A DNA stretch of 64,000 nucleotides, taken from assembly GCF_014650775.1 (NCBI RefSeq), contig NZ_BMVP01000016.1:62001-126000 (forward strand), given 5' to 3'. The position numbers and the translations under genes were made by a program. This document shows, in pieces, positions 15,970 to 24,453 of this stretch. Numbering within the stretch: the first letter of the stretch is position 1; the number at the start of each line of letters is the position of its first letter. The notes under the pieces are model-generated. The model saw nothing but the letters and a program-made list of their open reading frames with translations, did not search any database and was not told the origin of the DNA. Source of the stretch: Streptomyces cirratus (GTDB taxonomy: Bacteria; Actinomycetota; Actinomycetes; Streptomycetales; Streptomycetaceae).

Positions 15970-17424
15970 TCACTTCTCTGCCGTGGCCAATCGGGAGCGG
16001 CGGATGCCGTACAGGAAGTAGACCACGAGGCCGACGGCCATCCAGACACCGAACGCGACCCACGTGGCGCCCGGCAGGCTGTACATCATGTAGGCGCAGG
16101 CGAGGAAGCCGAGGATCGGCGTCACCGGGAACAGCGCCACCTTGAAGGTGCGGGGCATGTCGGGCTTGGTGCGGCGCAGGATGACGACGGCGACGTTGAC
16201 CAGGGCGAAGGCGAAGAGCGTGCCGATGCTGGTGGCGTTCGCCAGCTCACCCAGGGGGATGAAGGCGGCCAGCGCGCCGCAGAAGAGCGAGACGATCACC
16301 ACGTTGGCGCGGGGGGCACCGGTCTTGGCGTCGACCTTGGCGAAGACCTTGGGGACGAGGCCGTCGCGGGACATCGCGAAGAGGATGCGGGTCTGGCCGT
16401 AGAGCACGGCGAAGACGACGGAGGCGATGGCGACGACCGCGCCGGCGGCGAGGACGACGCCCCACACGCTGGTGCCGGTGACGTTGGTCATGATCTGGGC
16501 GAGCGCGGCCTCGGTGCCCGCGAAGTCCTGCCACGGCATGGCGCCGACGGCGACGAAGGCGACGAGGACGTAGAGGACCGTCACGATGCCCAGCGAGAGC
16601 ATGATCGCGCGCGGCAGGTCCTTCTTCGGGTTCTTGGCTTCCTCACCGGCGGTGGAGGCGGCGTCGAAGCCGATGTAGGAGAAGAAGAGGGTGGAGGCGG
16701 CGGCGCTGATGCCGGTGACGCCGAGCGGGGCCAGCGGCGTGTAGTTGCCGGACTTGATGCCCATGACGCCGATGCCGATGAAGAGCACGAGCGTCACGAT
16801 CTTCACGCCGACCATGATCGAGTTGATGGTGGCGCTCTCCTTGGCGCCGCGCATCAGGAAGACCATGGCGAGCAGGACCACGATCAGCGCGGGCAGGTTG
16901 ATCCAGCCGCCCTCGCCCATCGGGGCGGCGATCTTCTCGGGGAGGGTGACGCCTATGGTCCCGTCGAGCAGTTCGTTGAGGTACTGGCCCCAGCCGACGG
17001 CGACGGCGGCGACGGACACCGCGTACTCCAGGACCAGGCACCAGCCGCAGATCCAGGCGATGAACTCGCCCATGGTGGCGTAGGAGTAGGAGTACGAGGA
17101 TCCGGAGACCGGGACGGACCCGGCCAGCTCGGCGTACGAGAGCGCCGAGAACAGGGCGGTGAGGCCCGCGATGATGAAGGAGATCGTCACGGCCGGGCCG
17201 GCCTTGGGGGCGGCCTCGCCCAGGACGACGAAGATGCCGGTGCCCAGGGTGGCTCCGATGCTGATCATCGTCAGCTGCCACATGGTGAGCGAGCGGCGCA
17301 GGGAGCCGCCCTCACCCTGGCCGCCCTCGGCGACCAGCTGCTCGACCGGCTTGCGGCGCAGCAAAGGATGGGCAGGCTTGCTGGGCTCGGACGTGAGCGG
17401 TGGCGCCTGGCCGGTTTCGAGCAC
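15970..17424 (-). CDS. APC-superfamily amino-acid permease (cationic amino-acid transporter type)
   Basis: A 484-residue permease with about 12-14 helices. It has MISIGATLGTGIFVVLGEAA in helix 1 and FSYIGFDAASTAGEEAKNP, the signature of the CAT subgroup (arginine/lysine/ornithine and related). GTG at 17424 was chosen for AGGAG seven bases upstream. The Lrp gene follows in the same unit. A cluster of TTGC(A/G)C half-sites further upstream is a possible Lrp operator. Confidence 0.9.
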   Translation of the reverse strand: MLETGQAPPLTSEPSKPAHPLLRRKPVEQLVAEGGQGEGGSLRRSLTMWQLTMISIGATLGTGIFVVLGEAAPKAGPAVTISFIIAGLTALFSALSYAELAGSVPVSGSSYSYSYATMGEFIAWICGWCLVLEYAVSVAAVAVGWGQYLNELLDGTIGVTLPEKIAAPMGEGGWINLPALIVVLLAMVFLMRGAKESATINSIMVGVKIVTLVLFIGIGVMGIKSGNYTPLAPLGVTGISAAASTLFFSYIGFDAASTAGEEAKNPKKDLPRAIMLSLGIVTVLYVLVAFVAVGAMPWQDFAGTEAALAQIMTNVTGTSVWGVVLAAGAVVAIASVVFAVLYGQTRILFAMSRDGLVPKVFAKVDAKTGAPRANVVIVSLFCGALAAFIPLGELANATSIGTLFAFALVNVAVVILRRTKPDMPRTFKVALFPVTPILGFLACAYMMYSLPGATWVAFGVWMAVGLVVYFLYGIRRSRLATAEK

Positions 17425-17608
17425 GAAAGGACTCCTTTGACACTGCGGATGGGGACTCTCAGGCGTCGACCGCAGCGGTCCGGAGCAGGAACAGGCGAGC
17501 AGGGGAGCCTGCCTGGGCATGGGGGACCGCCGAGCAGGCGGTCCGCGCCACTCCACGTACAGCGAGTGAGCCTACGAGCTGAGTGATAGCGCCCGTAATG
17601 CACCATCC

Positions 17609-17701
17609 TTGCACATTGCCGCACGATCGTTGCGCGGATCTGTCCCAGATGGCCCTTTGTTGCGCGCGGATGATCGATCACTGCGCAGACCGCTTTTGCA
17701 C
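17609..17701. promoter_or_regulatory. Cluster of TTGC(A/G)C half-sites, candidate Lrp operator
   Basis: TTGCAC (17609), TTGCGC (17630), TTGCGC (17660) and TTGCAC (17696) are all on the same strand, with 21-, 30- and 36-base steps. A TGCGCA palindrome lies at 17682. The stretch is less GC-rich than its surroundings. It sits in the 370-base divergent gap between the permease-Lrp unit and the SGNH hydrolase gene; nothing else was recognised there. Role inferred only from position and spacing. Confidence 0.4.
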
Positions 17702-17794
17702 CCCCTTTCCGCGGGTTCGGCCGCACGGCGGTCGAACCCCTCCGGGCGGGGTACGAGTCGAAGCGGTTCCCGCACCCGACGACGGAGGCGATGC

Positions 17795-18811
17795 GTGAGA
17801 GAAGTGAGCGGCGCGGACGACGCGTGGCAGGACCCGGGCCCCTTCCTGCGCGGAGTGGCCTGGCTCGACGAGGGCCGGCCGGTGCGCGCGGACCCGGCGG
17901 ACACCATGCGGCTGCCCTGGGACACCGGCGAGCGGGCCGCGCTGCCCATCGGGGTCCGGCTGGAGTTCACCCCCGGGCAGGCCCGCGCGGTCGAGATCCG
18001 CTACCGGGCGACCGTCCCCGGCCCCACCGACACGCTGCGCGACATCGCACACGGCTTCGCCCTCTGGGACCGCCACAGGGCGGTGCACGAGGTGTGGACC
18101 GAGCCGGCCGCGGAGGCCGTCGTACGAATCGACCTGCCCGGCGGCGGCGGACCGTTCACCGTCCACCCGCCCGAGGCCCAGTCGCCGCTGATACTCGGCG
18201 TGCGCGGGATCGGCGGCCCCCTGGCCCCCGCCCCGCGGACCCCGCGCTGGGTGGTGCACGGCGACTCCATCACCGAGGGCTGGTGGTCCACGCGCCCCGC
18301 CCACGGCTGGGCGGCCGTCGCCGGCCGGGAACTGGGCTGGGACACCGTCAACCTGGGCTACGCGGGCTCCGCACGCGGGGAACTGGCCACCGCCGAACAG
18401 ATCGCGCGCCTCCCCGCCGACGCCCTGACGCTCGCCTTCGGCACCAACTGCTGGTCCCGGGTGCCGTTCTCCGCTCCGATGCTCTACGAGACCACCCGCG
18501 CGTTCATCGGCCTCGTCCGGCAGGGCCACCCGCAGACCCCGCTGCTGCTCCTGTCCCCCGTGCTGCGTCCCGAGGCCGAGCGCACACCCAACCGGCTCGG
18601 CGCCACCCTGGGCGCCCTGCGCGACGCCATGGAGCGCGCCGTCCGCGACCGGATCACCGCCGGGGACGGCCGCCTGGCCCTGCTGCCGGGCCGGGACCTG
18701 CTCGGACCCGAGCACCTCGCGGACGGGCTGCACCCCGACGACGAGGGACACCGGGTTCTGGGCCTCGCTGTGGTCACGGCCATGCGGCGGGCCGGGTTCG
18801 ACGCGGGATAG
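17795..18811 (+). CDS. SGNH/GDSL hydrolase
   Basis: A 338-residue esterase-type hydrolase. After a beta-rich N-terminal region (about 1-140) comes the SGNH core: HGDSITEGW (Ser about 156), GYAGSARGE (Gly), FGTNCWSR (Asn) and the C-terminal DGLHPDDEGH (Asp and His). The two-domain layout resembles carbohydrate acetyl-esterases. No signal peptide is seen. GTG start chosen because GGAGG lies six bases upstream; an open frame extends further but has no ribosome site. Substrate unknown. Confidence 0.88.
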   Translation: MREVSGADDAWQDPGPFLRGVAWLDEGRPVRADPADTMRLPWDTGERAALPIGVRLEFTPGQARAVEIRYRATVPGPTDTLRDIAHGFALWDRHRAVHEVWTEPAAEAVVRIDLPGGGGPFTVHPPEAQSPLILGVRGIGGPLAPAPRTPRWVVHGDSITEGWWSTRPAHGWAAVAGRELGWDTVNLGYAGSARGELATAEQIARLPADALTLAFGTNCWSRVPFSAPMLYETTRAFIGLVRQGHPQTPLLLLSPVLRPEAERTPNRLGATLGALRDAMERAVRDRITAGDGRLALLPGRDLLGPEHLADGLHPDDEGHRVLGLAVVTAMRRAGFDAG

Positions 18812-18928
18812 GTGAAAGAGGACACACCGCCCCGGCTGAACAGAGCGCTCCCCCCACGACGTGTCCTGCACAAGTTGCCGACGCTCCGGCGACGGACTCG
18901 GCGGACACCACACGTGGGAGAGATCAAC

Positions 18929-19861
18929 ATGGGTATCAAGCGCGGAACTTCCCTGGCCGCGATCGCGATCGTCGTCACGATGACGGCGACCGCGTGCGGC
19001 GGCGACGACAAGGCGGCCGACACCACCAAGCCGGCCGCGGCCGCCGCCCAGGCTCCCGCCGCGGACCCCTATGGAGCCGACCCGGCAGCGGCCGGCGCCG
19101 CCGGCGCGAAGGGCGCCGGTCAGCTGGCGATCGCCGCCAACGACCAGTTGGGCCCAGTGCTCACCGACAGCGCCGGCTTCACCCTCTACCGCTTCGACAA
19201 GGACACCGCCAAGCCGCCCAAGTCCAACTGCGACGGCGACTGCGCGAAGGCCTGGCCGGCGGTCGCGGCCGGCGACGCCACGGCCGCCGCCGGCATGGAC
19301 GCCGCGCTGCTCGGCGAGGTGGTGCGCACCGACGGCAGCAAGCAGCTGACGGTGGCGGGCTGGCCGGTGTACCGGTTCGCCAAGGACACCAAGGCGGGCG
19401 ACACCAACGGCCAGGGCGTGGGCGGCACCTGGTTCGCGGCGGCACCGGACGGCAAGAAGGCCGCGAAGCCGGCCGCCGCGCCCGCGGGCGCCGGTCAGAC
19501 GACGGGCGCGCTGACCGTGGCGAAGGACCCCAAGCTCGGTGAGCACATCGTCGACGGCAACGGGATGACGGTCTACCGGTTCAAGCCGGACACCGCCTGG
19601 CCGATGGTCTCCAAGTGCGAGGGCGACTGCGTCGCCAAATGGCCGGTGGTGCCGCCGGTGGACAAGGCGAACGCCAAGGGCATCATCGAGAAGAACTACC
19701 TGGTGCTGGACCGTCCCGACGGCAAGAAGCAGCAGACGGTGAACTGCTGGCCCGTCTACACCTTCACCGGCGACAAGAAGGCCGGTGACACCAACGGCCA
19801 GGGCGTGGGCGGCACCTGGTACGCGGTCGCCCCCGACGGCAAGCTCATCACGGCCCAGTAG
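18929..19861 (+). CDS. Secreted lipoprotein with two tandem PF03640-type repeats
   Basis: A 310-residue predicted lipoprotein. A Lys/Arg start and hydrophobic stretch end in TATAC, with the Cys at about 22 as lipidation site, then an Ala/Pro-rich linker. Two homologous halves (about 65-175 and 195-310) each contain a G(F/M)T(L/V)YRF strand, a CxGDC motif (CDGDC, CEGDC), W-P(A/V)V, and the conserved end GDTNGQGVGGTW. This is the repeat of COG4315/Lipoprotein_15, of unknown function. The paired Cys could form disulphides or bind a redox ligand. GGGAG precedes the ATG. A terminator follows. Confidence 0.9.
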   Translation: MGIKRGTSLAAIAIVVTMTATACGGDDKAADTTKPAAAAAQAPAADPYGADPAAAGAAGAKGAGQLAIAANDQLGPVLTDSAGFTLYRFDKDTAKPPKSNCDGDCAKAWPAVAAGDATAAAGMDAALLGEVVRTDGSKQLTVAGWPVYRFAKDTKAGDTNGQGVGGTWFAAAPDGKKAAKPAAAPAGAGQTTGALTVAKDPKLGEHIVDGNGMTVYRFKPDTAWPMVSKCEGDCVAKWPVVPPVDKANAKGIIEKNYLVLDRPDGKKQQTVNCWPVYTFTGDKKAGDTNGQGVGGTWYAVAPDGKLITAQ

Positions 19862-19883
19862 GGCCCCCGCACACCACCTGACC

Positions 19884-19926
19884 GCGCGGCCCCGTCCTCC
19901 CCTCCCCCCGAGGACCGGGGCCGCGC
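19884..19926 (+). terminator. Hairpin terminator after the lipoprotein gene
   Basis: GCGCGGCCCCGTCCTC (19884-19899) pairs with GAGGACCGGGGCCGCGC (19910-19926), with one bulged base and a 10-base pyrimidine-rich loop, 22 bases after the stop. Confidence 0.75.
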
Positions 19927-19967
19927 ACCCGTGTCGTGACACCGTTCCGCCGGGGCCGGGCGGAACC

Positions 19968-19973
19968 TAGACT
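19968..19973 (+). promoter_or_regulatory. Candidate -10 hexamer for a leaderless LytTR transcript
   Basis: TAGACT ends seven bases before the ATG at 19981, which has no Shine-Dalgarno sequence. This suggests transcription starts at or next to the start codon. Confidence 0.4.
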
Positions 19974-19980
19974 CGGCTCC

Positions 19981-20790
19981 ATGCTGCGCGTACTCGCCGT
20001 CGACGACGAGAAGCCCCTCCTCGAAGAACTCCTCTACCTGCTGCGCTCCGACGCGCGGGTGAGCAGCGCCGTGGGTGCCTCGGACGCCACGGAGGCCCTG
20101 CGCCGGGTCACGCGGGCGCTGGAGAGCGGCCCGGACGGGCTCCACGGCATCGACGTGGTCTTCCTCGACATCCACATGGCCGGGCTGACCGGGCTGGACG
20201 TCGCCCGGCTGCTGGCCGGGTTCGCGCGGCCCCCGCTCGTCGTGTTCGTCACCGCTCACGAGGGATTCGCCGTCCAGGCCTTCGACTTGAAGGCGGTGGA
20301 CTACGTGCTCAAGCCGGTGCGGCCGGAGCGGCTGGCGGAAGCCGTCCGCCGGGCGTGCGCCCAGTTGGGCCGCCCCACGCAGCCGGAGGCCGCGGCGGAC
20401 CCGGCCGTACCCGCGCAGCGCGGAGCGGCCCCCGAGGTCGCCGTCGCCGACCGGTCCACGGAGCAGATCGCCGTCGAACTGGGCGGCGTGACCCGCTTCG
20501 TGGCGATCTCCGACATCGCCTACGTCGAGGCCCAGGGCGACTACGCCCGGCTGCACACCGACGACGGCAGCCACCTGGTACGGATCCCGCTGTCGACGCT
20601 GGAGGAACGCTGGGCGGCGCGCGGCTTCGTCCGGATCCACCGCCGGCACCTGGTGGCGCTCGGCCGGATCGACGAACTGCGGCTCGACGGGGGCACCACC
20701 AGCGTCCGCGTCGGGGCGGCGGAACTCCAGGTGAGCCGCCGCCACTCGCGGGAGCTGCGCGACCTCCTGATGCGGCACGCGACCGGCTGA
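19981..20790 (+). CDS. LytTR-family response regulator
   Basis: A 269-residue response regulator. The receiver has the acidic pair DD (8-9), phospho-acceptor D63 in VVFLDIHMAG, and the switch Lys in YVLKPVRPERL (about 105). A variable linker leads to the LytTR DNA-binding domain (about 160-265) with the family's YVEAQGDYARLH and RIHRRHLVAL stretches. Its probable partner kinase, of LytS type, lies about 2.3 kb downstream with a sodium:solute symporter between, so the system probably controls uptake of that symporter's substrate. Confidence 0.92.
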   Translation: MLRVLAVDDEKPLLEELLYLLRSDARVSSAVGASDATEALRRVTRALESGPDGLHGIDVVFLDIHMAGLTGLDVARLLAGFARPPLVVFVTAHEGFAVQAFDLKAVDYVLKPVRPERLAEAVRRACAQLGRPTQPEAAADPAVPAQRGAAPEVAVADRSTEQIAVELGGVTRFVAISDIAYVEAQGDYARLHTDDGSHLVRIPLSTLEERWAARGFVRIHRRHLVALGRIDELRLDGGTTSVRVGAAELQVSRRHSRELRDLLMRHATG

Positions 20791-20994
20791 CGGCCGGCCC
20801 CGGGCGCGCCCGCCGTCCGGCCCGCGGTGTACGGCGGCCGCCGACCGTCCGGCGCGCTCCGGTCGCCGTTCGTCGCGCCGGGACGGGCGTACGGCGATCC
20901 GCCGGGCCCGTCGGCCGCAGCGGTGGACGGCACCCGCCCCGGCCGAGCGGTCCGCGCGTATCGTGGATCTTCCGGCCCGGGAGGAGCCCGTTAC

Positions 20995-21270
20995 ATGCCC
21001 GACATCAAGGCGCTGGTGGACGCCCTCACCGGACTGCCCCGCACCCGGCCGGCCGGACCCGTCGAGGCCGAGGCCCTGCTCGCCCGGCTGCGCAGCGTGG
21101 CGGCGCGCTGGGCGGATGTGCTCTACGACGCCCAGGACGGCGCCCGGCAGCAGCTGCCGCCGCGTGCGGAGGCGGCGCTGACGCTCGCTTTCCGGCGTGC
21201 CGAAGAGTCGTACGTGGAGCTGGAGATCGCCCTGCGGGACTGCGCGGAGCACCGCGACCCGGCCGTCTGA
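20995..21270 (+). CDS. Small conserved-looking protein of unknown function
   Basis: A 91-residue soluble protein, probably all helical, with no Cys and no membrane segment. GAGGAG lies eight bases before the ATG and third-position GC is high, so it is likely a real gene. It sits between the LytTR regulator and the symporter, where SSS transporters often have a small DUF485 membrane protein; this one is not DUF485, since it lacks any transmembrane helix. I do not recognise the family. Confidence 0.62.
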   Translation: MPDIKALVDALTGLPRTRPAGPVEAEALLARLRSVAARWADVLYDAQDGARQQLPPRAEAALTLAFRRAEESYVELEIALRDCAEHRDPAV

Positions 21271-21398
21271 GCTCCCCCGTCGAAGCGCCCGCCCCAGGGC
21301 GGTCTGTTCGGCCACCTTCGTGCCTGATCGTGTCTGTCGCCCGGCGTGCGGCGCTGCGTACACTCGCCGGACCCCTCTGCCTGCCGAAGGACGCGCCG

Positions 21399-23141
21399 GT
21401 GAACCAGACGTACGCGCTGACCGCGGTCACCGTCGTCGTCCTGGTCACCGTGCTGGTCGGCGCGCTGGGTCTGCGCATCTCCCGGACCACCTCCGACTTC
21501 TACGTGGCGTCGCGCACCGTCGGCCCCCGCCTCAACGCGGCGGCGATCAGCGGCGAGTACCTCTCCGCCGCCTCCTTCCTCGGGATCGCGGGGCTCGTGC
21601 TGCTCCAGGGGCCCGAGATGCTCTGGTACCCGGTGGGGTACACGGCCGGGTACCTGGTGCTGCTGGTCCTGGTGGCGGCCCCGTTGCGGCGCTCGGGCGC
21701 GTACACGCTGCCGGACTTCGCCGAGGCCCGGCTGGAGTCGCGGGCCGTGCGGCGGATCGCGGTGCTGTTCGTGGTGGGCGTCGGCTGGTTGTACCTGTTG
21801 CCCCAACTGCAAGGGGCCGGGCTGACGTTGAAGATCCTGACCGGGGCTCCGCACTGGGTGGGGGGCGTCGTCGTCGCCACCGTGGTCACGGCGGCCGTGG
21901 GGGCGGGCGGGATGCGCAGCATCACCTTCGTGCAGGCCTTCCAGTACTGGCTCAAGTTCACCGCCCTGCTGGTCCCGGCGTTCTTCCTGATCGGCGCCTG
22001 GGCCGGGGACGGGGCGCCGCGGGCCACCTTCGACGCCCCGGCGGTGTTCCGCGAGCACACCGCCGTCACCGCCGCCCAGGACCTGCGGATCTCGCTGGGC
22101 GAGCCGCTCACGCTGACGGTGACGGGGCAGGTGGACGGCCGCTCGTACACGGCTCAGCCCGTGACCCTGGCCGCCGGGCAGCACACCGTACGGGCCCACG
22201 CGCTGCTCCGGTTCACCCCGGACAGCGTGGTGCCGGACGCCCGGGCGGAGGCGGGGCTGGGCGCGTCCAGCTGGTCGGAGCCGCTGTCCGGGAACCGTCA
22301 CGGGCACCAGCTGTACGCCACGTACGGGCTGGTCCTGGCCACGTTCCTCGGCACGATGGGGCTGCCGCACGTCGCGGTGCGGTTCTACACCAGCCCCGAC
22401 GGCCGGACCGCCCGCCGCACCACGCTGGTGGTGCTCGGTCTCGTCGGGGTGTTCTACCTGCTGCCGCCGGTGTACGGGGCGCTGGGCCGGATCTACGCGC
22501 CCGAGCTGGCCCTGACCGGGGACGCCGACGCCGCGGTGCTGGTCCTACCGGGGCGGATGCTGGGCGGCCTGCTCGGGGAGCTGCTGGGGGCGCTGCTGGC
22601 CGGGGGTGCCTTCGCGGCGTTCCTGTCCACGGCCTCCGGGCTGACGATGGCGGTGGCGGGGGTGCTGCACCAGGACGTGCTGCCGGGGCGCCGGGTGCGG
22701 ACGTTCCGGTTCGCGGTGGTGGTGGCGATGCTGGTGCCGCTGGTGGGGGCGGTGGCTTCGTCGGACGTGCCCGTGGCGGACGCGGTGGGGCTGGCCTTCG
22801 CGGTGTCGGCGTCGTCCTTCTGCCCCCTGCTGGTGCTGGGCATCTGGTGGCGCGGGCTGACCCCGCCGGGCGCGGTGGCGGGGCTGGTCACGGGCGGCGG
22901 GGCGGCGCTCGGCGCGGTGGTGGCGACCCGGGGCGGCCTCGTACCGGCGGGCTGGACGCACACCCTGCTGGCGTGGCCGGCGGTGTGGTCGGTTCCGCTC
23001 GGGTTCCTGACGATGGTGACGGTGTCCCTGGCGACCCGTTCCCGCATCCCGGCCGGGACGGCCGCGACCCTGGCCCGGCTGCACCTGCCGGAGGACGTCG
23101 TCGGCGACCGGAGCGGGGGCGCGCGGTGGACGGGTCGGTGA
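21399..23141 (+). CDS. Sodium:solute symporter (SSS family, monocarboxylate/acetate-permease-like)
   Basis: A 580-residue transporter with about 13 helices. FYVASRTVGPRLNAAAISGEYLSAASFLG is split here as the typical SSS helix-2 region, and GGMRSITFVQAFQYWLKF is also characteristic of ActP/MctC-like members. An extracytoplasmic insert of about 95 residues (about 205-300) lies between two helices. GTG start follows GAAGGA. The downstream LytS kinase gene overlaps its 3' end. Pyruvate, acetate or propionate are plausible cargoes by family only. Confidence 0.88.
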   Translation: MNQTYALTAVTVVVLVTVLVGALGLRISRTTSDFYVASRTVGPRLNAAAISGEYLSAASFLGIAGLVLLQGPEMLWYPVGYTAGYLVLLVLVAAPLRRSGAYTLPDFAEARLESRAVRRIAVLFVVGVGWLYLLPQLQGAGLTLKILTGAPHWVGGVVVATVVTAAVGAGGMRSITFVQAFQYWLKFTALLVPAFFLIGAWAGDGAPRATFDAPAVFREHTAVTAAQDLRISLGEPLTLTVTGQVDGRSYTAQPVTLAAGQHTVRAHALLRFTPDSVVPDARAEAGLGASSWSEPLSGNRHGHQLYATYGLVLATFLGTMGLPHVAVRFYTSPDGRTARRTTLVVLGLVGVFYLLPPVYGALGRIYAPELALTGDADAAVLVLPGRMLGGLLGELLGALLAGGAFAAFLSTASGLTMAVAGVLHQDVLPGRRVRTFRFAVVVAMLVPLVGAVASSDVPVADAVGLAFAVSASSFCPLLVLGIWWRGLTPPGAVAGLVTGGGAALGAVVATRGGLVPAGWTHTLLAWPAVWSVPLGFLTMVTVSLATRSRIPAGTAATLARLHLPEDVVGDRSGGARWTGR

Positions 23142-24385
23142 CGCAGGGGCTGACAGGGGCGGTGCCGGCGGCGGTCGCCCTGCTGGCGGCGGCCGCGCTG
23201 CTGGCCCTCGGCTGGGCGGGCGGCAGGTGGCAGGCCCGGCGCGGGGAGCGGGCCGCGGGGCTGGACCTGGGTACCCCCGTCGAGCGGGCCACCTTCCACA
23301 CGTTGCACACCGCTTCGCTGGCCGCTCCCCCGCTGCGCGCGGGGCTGACGGAGGACGCCGCCCGCAAGGCCGCGCGGCGGCTGCGGTCGCTCCTCGGTAC
23401 CGAGGCGCTGTGCCTCACGGACCGGGAGGCGGTGCTGGCCTGGGACGGGCCGGGCGGCGACCACCACCAGCGGCGGGCGATGGCCCGGGTGGCGCTGATG
23501 CTGGAGTCGGGGCGCAGCATGAGCCTGCGCACGGACTGCCAGCGGCCCGACTGCCCCCTCAAGTGGGCGGTGTTCGCCCCGCTGACCGGTGAGGACGGGG
23601 TGCTGGGCGCGCTCGTCGCGTACGGTTCGCGGGAGTCGGCGGTGCTGGTGCGCGCCGCGACGGAGGTGGCGCGCTGGGTGTCGGTCCAGCTGGAGCTCTC
23701 GGAGCTGGACCGGTCGCGGACCCGGCTGATGGAGGCGGAGATCAAGGCGCTGCGGGCGCAGATCTCCCCGCACTTCATCTTCAACTCCCTGGCCGCGATC
23801 GCCTCGTTCGTGCGTACCGACCCGGAGCGGGCGCGGGACCTGCTGCTGGAGTTCGCCGACTTCACGCGGTACTCGTTTCGGCGGCACGGGGATTTCACCA
23901 CGCTCGCCGAGGAGTTGCGTTCCATCGAGCAGTACCTGGCCCTGGCCGGGGCCCGGTTCGGCGACCGGCTGACGGTGACCTTGCAGGTGGCGCCGGAGGT
24001 ACTGCCGGTGACGCTGCCGTTCCTGTGTCTCCAGCCGCTGGTGGAGAACGCGGTCAAGCACGGGCTGGAGGACTCCACCGCCCGGTGCAAGATCACCATC
24101 GCCGCCCGGGACGCCGGTTCGGAGGCGGTGCTGACCATCGAGGACAACGGCGTCGGGATGGATCCGGCCCTGCTCCGCCGCATCCTGGCCGGTGAACGAA
24201 CGGGCTCCTCGTCCGGGGTGGGGCTGCCGAACGTGGACGAGCGGATGCGGCAGGTGTACGGGGACGACTACGGGCTCGTCATCGAGACGGGCGTCGGCGC
24301 CGGGATGAAGGTCACGGTGCGGATCCCCAAATACCGGCCCGGCGTCCACCCTGCGGGCCCCGGGGCACCGCGCCACCGCGCCTGA
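23126..24385 (+). CDS. LytS-type sensor histidine kinase with GAF-like domain
   Basis: A 419-residue kinase. One N-terminal membrane helix (about 11-33) is followed by a GAF-like sensor region (about 60-185) that includes a C-5-C pair (TDCQRPDCPLK). The LytS kinase core has the phospho-acceptor H216 in AQISPHFIFNSL, the N box ENAVKHGLED and the glycine box IEDNGVGM. The GTG at 23126 overlaps the symporter gene by 16 bases; a second GTG at 23138 gives an exact GTGA overlap and is a fair alternative. Together with the LytTR regulator it forms a two-component system flanking its likely target. Confidence 0.9.
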   Translation: MDGSVTQGLTGAVPAAVALLAAAALLALGWAGGRWQARRGERAAGLDLGTPVERATFHTLHTASLAAPPLRAGLTEDAARKAARRLRSLLGTEALCLTDREAVLAWDGPGGDHHQRRAMARVALMLESGRSMSLRTDCQRPDCPLKWAVFAPLTGEDGVLGALVAYGSRESAVLVRAATEVARWVSVQLELSELDRSRTRLMEAEIKALRAQISPHFIFNSLAAIASFVRTDPERARDLLLEFADFTRYSFRRHGDFTTLAEELRSIEQYLALAGARFGDRLTVTLQVAPEVLPVTLPFLCLQPLVENAVKHGLEDSTARCKITIAARDAGSEAVLTIEDNGVGMDPALLRRILAGERTGSSSGVGLPNVDERMRQVYGDDYGLVIETGVGAGMKVTVRIPKYRPGVHPAGPGAPRHRA

Positions 24386-24400
24386 GCGCCGTATTGCCCG

Positions 24401-24438
24401 TGGCCCCGCCCCCGTCCGGGCGGACGGGGGCGGGGCCA
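24401..24438. terminator. Bidirectional hairpin terminator
   Basis: A perfect 17-base-pair stem (24401-24417 with 24422-24438) with a four-base loop sits between the converging kinase and guaB1 genes, 15 bases from each stop. Confidence 0.88.
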
Positions 24439-24453
24439 CAGGGGTGGGGCGGG

